A stretch of 64,000 nucleotides of DNA. Origin: Lunularia cruciata (Eukaryota; Streptophyta; Marchantiopsida; Lunulariales; Lunulariaceae). The stretch's first letter is position 1. Every line of letters starts with the position of its first letter. Position numbers and translations under genes: made by a program. The notes below the pieces were generated by a model, which was given only the letters and a program-made list of their open reading frames with translations, had not been told where the DNA came from and ran no database searches. Below, piece by piece: positions 1 through 11,298 of the stretch. Location of the stretch: NCBI GenBank assembly GCA_948567375.1, contig OX419761.1:22544243-22608242 (forward strand), in the 5' to 3' direction.

Positions 1-387
1 TTTATTTGGCCTTTTTCTATTCTTTGTTGAGTTTGCGTTGTCTCCTATCACCTCAAGCTACCACCACACATAAAAATTCATCCAATGTTCCATGTTTCCT
101 ACTATGCAAATATGTTTCCCAATTGGGCCATTGTCATTCCACACAAGACCTTTGACCTTGTTTGACATTCAGTGATGGCACAAAGGAATATGGAATGGAG
201 CGTATCTTCCAAAAACACATGCATGGTACTCGCCATCCATGGGTGGAATATCTAGTATAGTGGAAAGGTTACTCTCTTTATGAGGAAACCTAAGAGCTTG
301 CTGCCAATTTAACACATACATAGGTGTTGGTACAAACGTTTGAGCAATAGTACAACAAGGACGTTGCATCTTAAAAGGAGGGAAGTT
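1..387. other. No gene recognised
   Basis: I see no coding region or repeat with a partner elsewhere in the window. The stretch is moderately AT-rich and ends at the TG that opens repeat A copy 1. Confidence 0.5.
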
Positions 388-1133
388 TGTATTACCAAGA
401 ACTAGCCATATGATCTAGATGTGAAATTTAGTTTGATAACATCCATAATGATGTTTTACATGATGGATAGAATAGATCAGATAGAAATATCACCAAAAGA
501 GTACTTCTACTAATAGAGCAGAAACCAAAATAGACTTGAAAACCCTAAAACCAATAGCTAAACATATGATTTAAAGGTGAGAATTGGTTTGGTAACATTT
601 GGAAGAATGTTACACATGATGGACTTAATAGATCATAAAGAGGTATCATCAAAAGGGGACTTTTACTAATAGAGTAGGAATCGAAATATACCTAGAATCT
701 TTGAAGGTAATTTTGGAGGCCTAAACAGATGAATTTAGCCCTCAAAAATGTGCTATAAACCCCCTTCCCCCAAATAGAGAAAAGGTTGGTCTTCCCATCC
801 CCCTTGGTTTGTCTCATCGAGAGCTTCCCAATGGTACCTCATCCACGTGATTCTAAGTTTCATACAAGAAGATTCTCTAAAAGATTCCTTTTGGTCAAAG
901 TTTGGTTGACCAACCAGATAGGACCAAGACCAACATGTCACCCATCCAAGTAAGTAATCCAAGGGTGGATCTTGATGACATATCACCTATCCATGTGCCT
1001 AGTCTTATGGTGGAGCTTCCTTGGAGGAGATCCTCTTTGTCTATATAATAAAGAGAAGGTGCTACTTTGGAGCATCGGAGGATTGAGTGTAAAATCTATG
1101 TTTTCTCTCCTCTCTTGTCCTCGGAGTATTACA
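388..1133 (+). mobile_element. LTR-like repeat family A, copy 1
   Basis: This 746-base block begins TGTATTACC and ends GTATTACA, the TG...CA inverted ends of an LTR. A diverged partner of almost the same length lies at 6923–7660. Near the 3' end is a TATA-like CTATATAATA (1041–1050), shared with the partner, as expected for an LTR promoter. Inside, a roughly 150-base motif (AATAGCTA.ACATATGAT...) occurs twice. Because no internal coding region or second LTR is adjacent, I infer a solo LTR. The flanks show no convincing target duplication. Confidence 0.6.
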
Positions 1134-1174
1134 TCTAATGCCTAGAGATATAACCTCACATCCTCTAGGTATAG

Positions 1175-1480
1175 CTACTCCAAATTAAGGTGGACTAAGG
1201 TGTTGTCGAAAGTGAGACCAGTATTAAAGGACAATGGTATGATTGACCAAATGCAAAAATGTCTCTCCAAAAGCAATCTGTCCAAAAGTAGACTAGCACC
1301 TAACATTTGACTAACAGACATAGGAATGTCTCCTCTCGCTACTATTGCAACCACCTGAAACAACTCAATGAAACCACTAGAAGGATCATCTACCTGAAAG
1401 TAATCTCTAAGGTGCTCATAAACCATCCCTAATAGGCCTCCTAAGGAAAGGCAAGAGGCAATGCACAATGCTTGTGCAAA
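1175..1480 (-). pseudogene. Degenerate reverse-transcriptase-like fragment
   Basis: The minus strand is open for about 97 codons and includes the string RGDIPMSVSQMLGASLLL. In a shifted frame just downstream it reads GETFLHLVNHTIVL. Together these resemble the block 'RGD(I/V)P..LGAS.L......(A/I)GE.F.RL' that I associate with plant retroelement reverse transcriptases. The change of frame and the missing flanking domains mark it as a relic. The family assignment is from memory of the motif only, so an unrelated short ORF remains possible. Confidence 0.35.
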
Positions 1481-2092
1481 AAGTGACTATCAAGACATAA
1501 AGGCTACTCCGATTGATAATCTAAGACCTCTAGTGGTAGTCTTTCTACTGCCATAGGATGTAGTGAGCATAGGGAAGAGATAATCTCATCAATAGGACTA
1601 GCCATAGACAAAGGGTGTAGCGCTCATGTTGCTCTACTAAACTCCCCCGCTTGACCCAATGTCTTACACCGTCATAATTGAGTGGAGTCTGTGGTATGTT
1701 GTGACTAAACCTATCTCCTCAAGTGTGTAGCCCTAGTAGACTCCTCTTGAAGGGCCGCCCAATCCCATGCTCAAAATCGACAAAATCTAGCATCTACCTC
1801 TCTATGCCCCGCATGTCCTCCTCTAGCATAATGAAAATACCATCGAGGGAGTAAGAGGAATAGGAACCATATTAACTCGTCCAAAGGATCATCTGCCAAA
1901 CGATCTAGTGTAGACGAAAAGCCTATCTAGCCTCATCATGGAGTGTGCAAGGAAGCCTATGGAATAGACGTGAACATGGAAAACTAATCTCAAATAACTC
2001 AAAATGCAATGTAAAACTAGTCTCCAATAACCCCAAAATATAATCAGCCTGATAAGTTAATCCCTCTCACCACTCTATCGATTGGTGTCCTT
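1481..2092. other. No gene recognised
   Basis: Stop-rich in all frames, with no repeat partner that I could find. It may be more decayed retroelement sequence continuing from the RT-like fragment, but nothing in it proves this. Confidence 0.4.
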
Positions 2093-2313
2093 GGATAATT
2101 TTTGTGGGTTGAATCGAGGTTTCCTTAAGCTCGTAGTCTCACTGCATGTGCGAACAGGCCACGTCCCCGGGTCTGATGTTACTCCCTCCGCAACCTTGGA
2201 ACGGTCAACGAAGGGATAATCTTTGTGGGGTGAATCCTTTGATCGAGGTTTCAAGGATAACCACGTAGCAGGTGCGAACAGGCCACGTCCCCGGGTCTGT
2301 TGTTACTCCCTCC
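2093..2313 (+). repeat. Tandem pair of ~100-base GC-richer units
   Basis: Two units (about 2093–2189 and 2214–2313) share GGATAAT.TTTGTGGG, a GAATC..GAGGTTT block, and the exact string GTGCGAACAGGCCACGTCCC followed by CGGGTCTG and GTTACTCCCTCC. The second unit runs directly into TATAAAA. The units are richer in G+C than their surroundings. The function is unknown; the position before a TATA motif suggests duplicated promoter DNA. Confidence 0.65.
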
Positions 2314-2320
2314 TATAAAA
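2314..2320 (+). promoter_or_regulatory. Candidate TATA box
   Basis: TATAAAA sits directly after the duplicated GC-rich unit. No convincing plus-strand gene follows within 1.3 kb, so this is only a candidate core promoter. Confidence 0.25.
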
Positions 2321-3639
2321 CCGCAACCTGCCTAGTAGCATAACATGAGTATATCTCGAACGAGTTCTGGTTCGAATTTGTGCACAAGACAAGTCCTCTA
2401 ACTTGTTGCTACTCAAACCTGCAAGTTCACATCTGACGTTTAGTTCTTCGTCAAATACAGTTCGTTTCAACGAGCTGTAATTGAATCTCTGAGTTCGGAG
2501 TTCAAGTCAAATTAAGTGTTTCATTTGACTCTCGTCTCCACTACGTTGTGACCACGCTGCCACCGTGTCCACTATTGCAAACACCGAGTTCGAACAATAA
2601 CTAGCTGCCAGTGGCCTCTACTTTCAATCTATCACGTCCTCGCTTTCAGAAACGTAACTAAGACAGGCGGGGTCTAACACTGGATGCACGGTATGTGATG
2701 AGCTCTACTTTGAGTTCCACTACATGCTGCTATGAAGTACTTAAGTCTCTGGCGAATGCTCTACCCTGGAATTCACCCGAGACAGAGAATGGATAGTCGA
2801 GAGATAACAGAACTGGGGGATTGCGTTGACCGGAAGTTGTATTTGTAGAGACAAGCAAAAGAGTAATCGATCATGAATAGAGACTGGTGACTACAGTTCT
2901 TGAATACTGGAGTTTAGATAGGAATTAATGAATCATGAATTGTGATCAAAAGTAATGACAGAGAGAGCTAGCTACTTTCTAAAGGCAGCCAGCTACTCAA
3001 ATCATAATTCAAACGCCGGGAGATAAACTTTGATCAGGAGTTCCGTTACCCAATTACATTCGCCTCGAGTAGCGATATCCGTTGCTGCTCCGAAATTGAC
3101 ATCGGTTGCTTAAGGACAAAAACTATATTAGTTGTGAGAGTCAAGTGATCGGAAATCAAGATTTCCATCTGCTCTAAAAGTACCAGAGTAATGCTTAAAG
3201 TCTTTCAAAGAGAATTCGACGGTAGATTTCATAGGTCAGTCATGTATACTTGACGACGTTTTGATGTCAAGATATCAAGACGCGCATATTTCATATATTA
3301 TCAAGTATACACCGTGGCAACACAGAAGTAAAAAGCTTCTGCACTTATACCGGTTGCTTGCCGACAGATACAATAAAGAATCCGCTACTTCTACAATACT
3401 ACACGGTCTGGCTACGATGCAGATGCAGGTGACCACCAAATACATCTATAAAGGCTTAATTTCTTGCATATTCTCTACATTCTTTGTGCCGTAAACTAGC
3501 TGTGTGCAAGAACTCTGTACCCTTGTATCTAGAGTGGTGAAAAATCTATATTTGGAAGAAAACAGAACTTTTACTGCAAGATGACCTGGTCCAATTCATG
3601 TGCCACACTGGTATTGGAAGTATTCATGTATTTCGGAAA
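2321..3639. other. Low-repeat intergenic DNA, no supported gene
   Basis: Base composition looks unlike the retroelements, and I found no repeat partner. The longest plus-strand frame (3261–3494) has no recognisable motif and no splice context. This may be the 3' flank of the minus-strand gene at 3640–5383, or hold an unrecognised non-coding transcript. Confidence 0.4.
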
Positions 3640-3981
3640 TCAAGAAACTTTCCACTTGTCGTTCTTCAAAGTCAAAACCTCGACTGCCTTCGCACCATTA
3701 GAATCAAATTTCTGGATAACAAACTGAATCTCTTTTTTGGTAGGAAAGCCTATAACGCTGGCAGTTTGATCGACAGTGTAGCCTCCTTCTTTAGGTTTTC
3801 CTCCTTCTCCACCTATGCAATGGATATCGGCTATGGTAGCCGATGGAGCCGCAAAGCTCCCTTTCTCCTTGAGAGTCTTGGGAAGTTGAAGCCGCTCCCT
3901 CTGTGAGTCAGCCAAATTTCCGAATGGTCTGGGTTGTACATGTGCGAGATACAACATTTTATTTGCCTTATCTACACCCAT
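3640..3981 (-). CDS. Hypothetical protein segment, possibly a last exon or separate small gene
   Basis: An open frame of 113 codons on the minus strand from an ATG at 3981, with protein-like composition: a Lys/Gly/Glu-rich middle (GGEGGKPKEGG) and a hydrophilic C-terminus ending LKNDKWKVS. I do not recognise the family. A polypyrimidine stretch followed by GTGTAG just upstream (about 3970) could be a 3' splice site. The segment may therefore be the 3' exon of the neighbouring minus-strand gene, whose long exon ends 375 bases upstream in transcription order. It could also be an independent short gene starting at the ATG. Confidence 0.4.
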   Translation of the reverse strand: MGVDKANKMLYLAHVQPRPFGNLADSQRERLQLPKTLKEKGSFAAPSATIADIHCIGGEGGKPKEGGYTVDQTASVIGFPTKKEIQFVIQKFDSNGAKAVEVLTLKNDKWKVS

Positions 3982-4354
3982 GTAAAGGGTGCACCCTGGA
4001 ATTCACAGACGAGCATTTGGAATCAGAAATCATCCAAAGATCTATCATTGTGGTAATCGAATCGTTAGTGCTGGCAATTCTGTATATAATGTGAGGGTCG
4101 ATCTCCTTTGTTTCAAATAATAGCGATGATTCGGAGATATCCACCACCAGAACTTAAAAACCAATACTCACCAGTCCAACAGCTTTTAACATTGACTGTA
4201 AGTCCAAAATATAAGTACTATGCGATATGTTTTATGGAAAGTTTTTCTGTGACAGTGCTAATCAGGACATAAAAAGCAGAGCAGCAGACGAGGGCAGAGC
4301 AACAGAGGAGATAGATGTCCTGTCCTTCGTCATTAACGGGAGGTAGAAAGAATC

Positions 4355-5231
4355 CTAATAAATCAGGAAGTTTTTTTGAACGTTGAGGCTGCTGGTGATG
4401 ATAACGCTAATATCACTAGGATCTGCGGGACTGATCCTCACCCATCCACCTTGTGTACCACTTGCTTCCGGGATTGGTCTCAGAGTACCGGCTCCTCCAC
4501 CTTCAAGAGCAGTGAACGCGATCATCGGAACCACAAGAGCTCGTATTTTTCTAGACTCCTTCACCAGAGCTTCATTTCCAACGAATCGGATCCCTTCTTG
4601 ACTATCATTGTACCCAACGTAATAGTCCATCAAGCCATTAGCGCTTGCTGCTACAATCGCAGCAAACGTGCGTTTCTTCGCAAAGTTCACCACCTTGCTC
4701 ACGGGGATGGGATTTTCTCCAAAGTGCACCAGAGCTTCCTGTTCTAGCGACTTCGTGTTCGATGAAGAGCCTAATTTCTCTGCTAATTTCTTCATTGTTG
4801 TCTTGAATGCTGCTCCAGGCGCTGCTGAGAAGTAGCTGTGATACAATCTTGACGGCCCAGGGCTAAATAGCATCTAGCGACTTCGTGTTCGATGAAGAGC
4901 CTAATTGCTCTGCTAATTTCTTCATTGTTGTCTTGAATGCTGCTCCAGGCGCTGCTGAGAAGTAGCTGTGATACAATCTTGACGGCCCAGGGCTAAATAG
5001 CAGAGTCCACCAAGAATTCTCTTCAGCTGAAGCTTCAAACTGTAGATCAATAGAACTCACCCAACGCAACAAGGTCCAGCTGCGACTGAGGAGTCTCGGT
5101 CCAACGACGGAAATTCAACAAAGGGTCAACTTTTACAACTCTGATGACATGATTTCGCTCAATCGAGATGTCTGTATGGTAGAAGAGTGGCAGACTCGCA
5201 ACCAAAGTTTGACTTGAACATTCCCATCAGA
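4355..5231 (-). CDS. Unrecognised host protein, two exons with a duplicated 3' splice site
   Basis: The minus strand carries a long exon (4824 down to the TAG at 4355). It encodes a basic N-terminal part (TTMKKLAEKLGSSSNTK) followed by alternating hydrophobic and acidic stretches ending ITSSLNVQKNFLIY. Upstream, a frame open from about 5231 ends at 5061, directly before a textbook donor GTGAGT. Joining it to the acceptor TTCTCAG at 4825 keeps phase (1+2 nt) and gives a continuous protein across the junction (...LDLVAL|A|APGAAFK). The acceptor and exon start are duplicated 130 bases upstream. Using that first acceptor leads to a stop after SLDAI. No start Met lies in the upstream exon, so at least one more 5' exon is needed. 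I recognise no domain. It may be a pseudogene. Confidence 0.45.
4744..5002. repeat. 130-base tandem duplication spanning an intron–exon boundary
   Basis: 4744–4872 and 4874–5002 are repeats with period 130 and one mismatch that I can see (AATTTCTC versus AATTGCTC). The near identity implies a recent event. The unit contains the 3' end of a predicted intron and the first ~80 bases of the following exon of the minus-strand gene. Because 130 is not a multiple of 3, including both copies breaks the frame. Confidence 0.9.
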
Positions 5232-5383
5232 ACATGCATGAAAGAAGGAATCCAATCCATGAAGAGAAGCATAGAGTCAGCATGCTTATCTCGAATCCCA
5301 TCGAAGCGCAACTCAAAGTGGAGTATGTATAGCTTAACGTCTTGAAGATATTTATATTTTGAATCCAATGGAAGTCTACTCAT
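5159..5383 (-). CDS. Possible 5' exon of the minus-strand gene
   Basis: An ATG-started minus-strand frame of 74 codons (MSRLPLDSKYKYLQD...) with protein-like composition. It overlaps, in another frame, the exon ending at 5061. Its last third and the downstream frame cannot both be coding without a short intron or a one-base indel near 5175–5230. It may be the first exon of the gene at 4355–5231, or a sign that the gene is frameshifted. No known family recognised. Confidence 0.3.
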   Translation of the reverse strand: MSRLPLDSKYKYLQDVKLYILHFELRFDGIRDKHADSMLLFMDWIPSFMHVLMGMFKSNFGCESATLLPYRHLD

Positions 5384-5760
5384 CTAAATTTGACTCCAGT
5401 AGCGGATCCAATGAGGTGCTGTGATCTAATTTCAGAGTGAAGCAGGTCTAGATTTTCCAGTAGAAGATATAATTTCAGCCCAATTTCTGATTAAGTAAAC
5501 TCTTTCCTGTCTTAAGATCGAACCTATCAAAAGATTAGAAGGGCTGCTAGGGGAATAGGCAGAGACGTGTGCTTCGGGAACGGAGCTCAAATACAGCGGC
5601 ATATTAAAAGATTTGTAGCCGAACGAAACTACACTTTTGATACCTAAATACTACACACCGGGGGATAGGGTAAAATCATTGAAGGAGCAATTGAAGTGAA
5701 TTGCCTGTTGCTTCCTTCATTCAACATAACAACAGATGTCCAACAGAAAGGCGGACATCA

Positions 5761-6260
5761 AGAGATTAGGTTCTTTTGAATTATTTAAAAATAAAAGTAG
5801 TTTTATTTATTATTATGGTTTAGAATTATATTTAATGATATTTACTTGATATAAAAAATAAAATTATTTGTTTAAAAAAATTGCAATTAAAATAATAATA
5901 ATAATAATAAGTAAAATAAGATATTTTAATTATAATTACATTCATTTAATTAAGTAAAATTAATGAATAAAATTATTTAGTAAAATTTTATTTATTTATT
6001 TATTTACAAAGCTAAATTATGTATCTCAACAGAATATATATTTGTTTCTCAACTAAGTTTTCACTTTATCGTTATAACTAAAATCCTTTTACCTTCTATG
6101 AACAAATTAATTTAAAATAAAAAATTATCAAATTATTTTAGATTATAGATATAATTTTATACATCTTTCTATTATGAAAAAACAAAGTATTTAAACATAA
6201 AAATATTTTGCACCTTTTTTAATTGAATGGAATTAAACAAAAGTACTTTTTGAATAGAAT
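5761..6260. other. Strongly AT-rich spacer
   Basis: Composed largely of A/T runs, including an AATAATAATAATAATAAT triplet run near 5890 and a TTTATTTATTTATTTA run near 5990. It has no coding potential. It separates the host-gene island from retroelement-rich DNA. Confidence 0.7.
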
Positions 6261-6922
6261 GGCATTAAACAAAAGTAAATGGTCATCTCCCTTGAAATGT
6301 TTTATCTTCTTCTTGCTTGGCTTTTTCTCATAGCTCTCTTTTTGTTTCCATTGATCTATTGATCTTTAGGAACTACTCTTGCCTCCTCTAAATTCATTCA
6401 TTGATCCTTCTTTAATTTTTATGCATTACCTCCTTATGCTTTCTTCAAATTCTTATGAATCCTTAGGAAGGTAAGAAGATCTAATATACATATTGAAAAT
6501 GTTTTTGGCATTGCAACTAGTTGAAAGATATTTTTGAGTCTTTGGTGTGTAGTGGTGAGGAACTCTATAGTAGGAACACAAGTAGCTAAGTGTGTGATCA
6601 ATAGTACTTGAGGCTAGGGTTTGGATCCCTAGTTTTGAAAGAACTGAGCTATGCTTGATGGGCACTAAGTGAACTTTGAAGTTGAAAGTATCATAAAATC
6701 AATAAGTCAAGATTTGCCACCAAAGTGTAGAACCTTCTAGTTGTGTTTTGGGAAAGGTAGAACACATTCTTTGGAGTTGTATTCTCTGTAGTTGAAGTAG
6801 CCTCTTGTCAATGGTCAAAAAGGAGCTAGGTCTAAGATGTGAATTGTTTTGTATAGGACTATACCAAAAGCACATGATAATGAGCTACTACAAGAATGCA
6901 AACTATGAGAGATGTGAGAAAA
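6261..6922. other. No gene recognised
   Basis: No supported ORF and no partner repeat seen. It lies between the AT-rich spacer and repeat A copy 2 and ends GAGAAAA at the start of that repeat. Confidence 0.4.
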
Positions 6923-7660
6923 TGTAATACCAATAGCTAGACATATGATCTAGAGATGAAAATTGGTTTAGTAACATCTGGAAGGATGTTATACATGATG
7001 GACTAAGTAGATCAGAGAGAGGTATCACCAAAAGAGTACTACTAAAAGGCTAGAAACCGAAACATGCTTGAAGACTTTAGAATCAATAGCTAGACATCTG
7101 ATCTAAAGGTAGAATTTGGGTTGGTGACATCTAGAAATATGATACACATAATGGAGAAAGTAGATCAGGTAGAGGTATCACCACAAGAGTACTTCTACTA
7201 ATAGAGTAGAAACCAAAATAGGCCTTAAAACTTTAGAGGCTATTTTGAAGGCCTAAATAGATGAATTAGGCCTCAAAAAATATGCAGATTCCCCCCTCCC
7301 ACCAAAAGAAAGGTTGGGCTTCCCTCCCCCTTGGTTTGTCTTGCCAAGAGCTTTCCAACGGTATCTCACCCACATGATTCCAAGATTCCTACAAGAAGAT
7401 TCCCTAAAAGATTCCCTCCAATCAAAGCCTATTTGACCAACCAGATGGAACCAAGATCAACATGTCACCCATCCAAGCAAGTAATCTAAGGGTGGAACTT
7501 GCTGACAGGTCATCTATCCATGTACCTAATCCTATGATAGAGCATCCTTGGAGGAGATACTCCTTGGCTATATAATAAAGAGAAGATAAAGGCACCAAAG
7601 TTTGAGTGTGAAACCTATGTTTTCTCTTTTGTGTTTCCCTACTATCCTCGGAATATTACA
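6923..7660 (+). mobile_element. LTR-like repeat family A, copy 2
   Basis: Begins TGTAATACC and ends ATATTACA, so the termini form the inverted pair TGTAATA/TATTACA. It aligns along its length with 388–1133, including the paired inner motif and the TATA-like CTATATAATA (7568–7577). An A-run on both sides could be a short target duplication but is too simple to prove one. Best read as a solo LTR. Confidence 0.65.
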
Positions 7661-8446
7661 AAAAAAGGACTTATTATGGGATCCAATTATGTGGGATGTG
7701 CGAATAGAGCCACCTCCAAGCCTAGTAAATGGAGGTGCATGAGATTACTTTGTGGGATGTATATTAGTACAAGATGAGCCTTCTATGTGACAATGCATTA
7801 ATGAAGTGATTAGGTAGATAATTAAACCTAAGATGGTGCTTTGACTATGTTAGAGAGTTGTAAGCTATTATAAATGAAGGGTAGGAGCAAATTAGCATTA
7901 ATGGTGGTAATGCAAGGAGGAGGAGACGGCCGTAGTAGAAGCAGTATTAAGAGATAGAAAATTCTTTTGGGGTTAGGATTCCTAGTATATAAGGGGGCTT
8001 GCACAACTTAGTGTGGGTTTAATTATTGTTGGTATCATTCTAAAATCATATAGTGGGAGGTTGTGGTTCATATTGTATCTTCAAGGGAGAATCTTGTTTG
8101 AAATGAGTCTTATGTTAGCAAGTTGCCAAGAGATTATGTAATTGTTGAGTCCACAAACCAAATTGAACATTAGTTGTGCTTGTAAGAGTGATTGATGTAA
8201 CTCACAATTGGCTTAGCTGAGTAATGACTACTATAAATATTCCATTTATTGATGTTTTGAGTGTCGAGTCCTAGGTTTTATTCATAAATATGTAATATGT
8301 GTAAGTGATGCTCCTTGTTGTGCTTGTTGCATTCTTGTCTAGATCTTAAATTGTTCACAAGTATTGCCCATAACATCTCATTACCTGCTCAGAGTGTAAT
8401 AACCAAGGAAGCCTAATGACTCATAGGGGGTGAAATCTATGAGTCT
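7661..8446. other. No gene recognised; LTR-like features
   Basis: No coding region. A TATATAAG motif near 7993 followed by a GTGTGGGTTTAATT stretch resembles a promoter in another LTR, but I found no second copy in the window. Confidence 0.35.
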
Positions 8447-9136
8447 TGTGAGCCGGCCTGTCTCTCACTCAGGATCAACCTCTGATGGCTATTATGGTAG
8501 CGCACCATGGACTAAGAAGGCAAGGAACCCCAACTCCATCATACTCCTCCAAGGCTAACACTCCAAGACTCAAGACATTGCTCACTAGAGAACTCAATGA
8601 GAGAGAGATAGTTGCAAATGAAAGGATGATGAGTACCTCCTCACCCCTTGTTTATATACTTATGAAATAGTTATGTACCAAAGTTACTAATTACCGCAGT
8701 AACTCAAGTTACTAGACTAAAAGTCAAGTAAAGTCAAAAAGTAGAAAGGAATATCCATTCACATGGGCATATTCCACTAGCATGTGATCTTATCTTGACC
8801 CAACCACTAAGTCAAGGATTCCTTGACATGGATTATCCTTGGAATATAGAAGAATCCAAAACAAAAAGGCTTGCGGGCCCAAGAGTTTTTAACTCTTTCC
8901 TCAAAGCCAAACACCTAGGAATAATACCAAGTCAACACACTAGAATCCAAAATAGTGGTGCTTATCTTTTCCACTTCCTCTAAAGTAAAGTCCCCTCTAT
9001 CTTAGCTATGACTAACTTTAGCTAATCATGACTGATGTAGAACCATCCTTTATTTCTATATAAATAATATCTCTCAAGTACTTGTAATACCAAGCTAAAT
9101 ATCACAATACCACACACATGTACAAATGGGTGTTAC
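8447..9136 (+). mobile_element. LTR-like repeat family C, copy 1
   Basis: Starts TGTGAGCCGG and ends GGGTGTTACA. A close copy lies at 52537–53211, and a truncated inverted copy at 61352–61622. The bases flanking the ends are GTCT and GTCC, a plausible imperfect target duplication. The repeat has no coding region with known motifs. The pattern of three copies with shared ends at unrelated sites supports a mobile repeat, probably a solo LTR. Confidence 0.65.
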
Positions 9137-9140
9137 AGTC

Positions 9141-9560
9141 CATTCTTGAGTTAAATATAAAAGACCAAGATTGAGGAGAATAGGAGAATGGAAGAGCACA
9201 TTGGGACACTAGAGTATGGGAAATTCCAAATGCCTAACATGAGATTTCGCTTTGGTATTTGTAGAGAGCATACAAGGCCCTTGAGAATCTTCCTTGAGCC
9301 GCTTTCTTGGAATGTAAGCCAAGTTAATTGGGAATTTTTTTTCTAGAAACCATCTACTTGGTGTGCAAGCTAAGCTAGTTGGAAGCTTCTAGAAGCTACC
9401 TACTTGGGATGCAAGTAAAACTAGTTGGGAAGCTTCCCAAGAAGCTTCCTCTTGGAAGTTACCACTTGGCATGCACGTTACCCAATACTTGGGAGGGTAC
9501 CTATTAGCTTTCTAGATGTTTTTAGAATATTCTAGACTAATTTGGCTCATTTGCTACTTG
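9141..9560 (-). mobile_element. LTR fragment of the element H type, minus strand
   Basis: Aligns with 63620–64000 in the same orientation, including CACATTGGGAC, GAGCATACAAGGC and repeated AAGCTTCCCAAGAAGCTTCC blocks. At 63.6 kb this sequence is the 5' LTR of a minus-strand gypsy element, next to a primer-binding site. Here the interior side was cut off by repeat C copy 1 at 9136, so this is a second, interrupted H-like element. Three ~75-base internal units (around 9300–9480) each contain CTACTTGG...GCAAGCTAAGCTAG-like sequence. Confidence 0.6.
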
Positions 9561-10489
9561 TGTTAGCCTTGACTAACTTTGTTGCTAAACTCTATATTGT
9601 TACATTCAGTGTCTAAGGGTTAACTTTTGTCTTGCAATTGAGATCGGATCACTTTGGGATCTTTGCCCATTGGCCATTACAAGAACTTTGCCCGCAAATC
9701 ACTATAGGATCTTTTGCCCCATATGGTTTCAAAACCTTCTGCCCGTAGTGTGTGATGGGATTGTCACATACTTCCACCACCCCATAGCGTCCCATACCCT
9801 TAACTACAGGATTGGCTTAACCTACTGATAATTTTGGCACCATTGTTGATTGATGCACATGTCCTCTCCACTCCCTACTACAACTCATTCACGTTGTGCT
9901 TATTCTACACTAACTTAAGAGGATGCAATTTTTTTCAGTTTGAGGTAATCACTACCTCCTATTTTTTCAAGCAAGATTTCTTTCAATCTAGGGGAAGAAC
10001 TATCCAATCTACATGTCCAATTGATCCCAATCTAAGGAAAGCATTACCTCCCTTATTTACAAGCATGGTTTCAAATCTTTAGAGTTGACCAATGCTTAGA
10101 TTCATGGCAAGCACTTCTGCCTAGGGATATCTGTCTACCTTAGCACTACACTTGATTGCTTCACAAGAACCACCTAATTCAACCCTTGCTACCTTTATAG
10201 CTACCACTACAATGGCATCAACCACATTAGGAGCAAACAATTGTATAACCCCTAGAACAATTGTGTTCACAAGGCAAGAAGATTTATAATCATTCCTTTG
10301 GATGCTGAAAATTATCTTTATGGCACAAAATATCCTTGATAATACTACCATGAAATGACAAATTTGTTAATGTTTCATTGGCATTTCACAACACTAGTTT
10401 AGTGGCTTAGCCTCACCACAAGAACAAGTTACACATTGATATAAGCAAAAGGGAGACAAGAATACATTTTTCCAAGGCAGCAAAAAGAA
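9561..10489. other. Decayed sequence without a supported gene
   Basis: Contains a threefold imperfect motif GATC..TTTGCCC between 9640 and 9770, and short unrelated frames on both strands (9834–10082 plus, 10121–10351 minus) with no recognisable motif. It probably continues the LTR of the H-like element and then enters the gag fragment at about 10490. Confidence 0.35.
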
Positions 10490-11298
10490 CTCAAGGACAA
10501 GATAAACAAACTCTGCAAGGGACACAATGAAACCATGCAAGCAATTATTCAATGATTTCAATACATATCATCAATAATTACACCAACTCTAGATCATACA
10601 ATGACTCTCAACTTGTTTGAAGATGCACTAGTTGAGGATATCCCAAAATTCCTCATCTACAACAAAGCTACTACATTAGCTCAAGCATTTGAGGAAGCAC
10701 AATGTTGGGCTCAAGCTAACAAGAGAAACATAGACTTACTAGATCCTTGCTCTATAATAACAAGATTCCAAAAGAATGTAATGCATAACCCCTATGTTGT
10801 TACTCAAGGATTCCAGCCACCAAGTTACTTCCATGGAAGAACTCTTGTAATTCCACCAACTCAATATGTAATCCTGCAACCAATGCCTATATACAATTAC
10901 ATGCATATAGCAATGCTTGCAATTATTCTTATAACTCTTCCAACTCTATAAGAACTTACCACTCCCATACCTTTCAATGTCCCAATAGCAAATACCGAGA
11001 TGGAGGACATCATGGTATAGTTAGAATGATTGAAGAATCTTCACTTAGCACAACAACCTCTAGAGAGAAACCAAATGAACATTGTTGCTCATGGAAAGAT
11101 TTCATCTATTCATTGTCTAGGATGGTAGGATACAAATGCTCAGTGTGCCACTCTTGACATTCCCATTTACTATGTCTATTGTGGGAAGTAATGACATATA
11201 ATGGCTCATTGTAGAACACTTAAGAGATACCAAGAACCTTGAGAAGAAATAGCACATGTTGTGAATATTGTCCCATAGCACAACAACTTCAACCAACA
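10490..11298 (+). pseudogene. Retrotransposon gag fragment with a zinc-knuckle remnant
   Basis: The plus strand encodes a capsid-like stretch (10601–10951) with the pattern LVEDIPKFLIYNKATTLAQA followed by FEEAQCWAQ, typical of gypsy gag just before the nucleocapsid. About 200 bases later a broken CCHC remnant (YCGK..HMAHC-like) is readable near 11180–11215. Stops interrupt both. It abuts E3 at about 11299, where similarity to E1 starts abruptly. It belongs to another element or arose by recombination, because E1 gag does not match it. Confidence 0.55.

Noticed and set aside
3261..3494. Plus-strand 77-codon ORF as a gene
   Set aside because: No motif, no splice or promoter context, and no conservation that can be judged here.
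388..7660. A single LTR retrotransposon bounded by the two family A repeats
   Set aside because: The 5.8 kb between them holds a host-like gene and AT-rich spacer but no gag, pol, primer-binding site or polypurine tract, and the copies are diverged. Two independent solo LTRs fit better.
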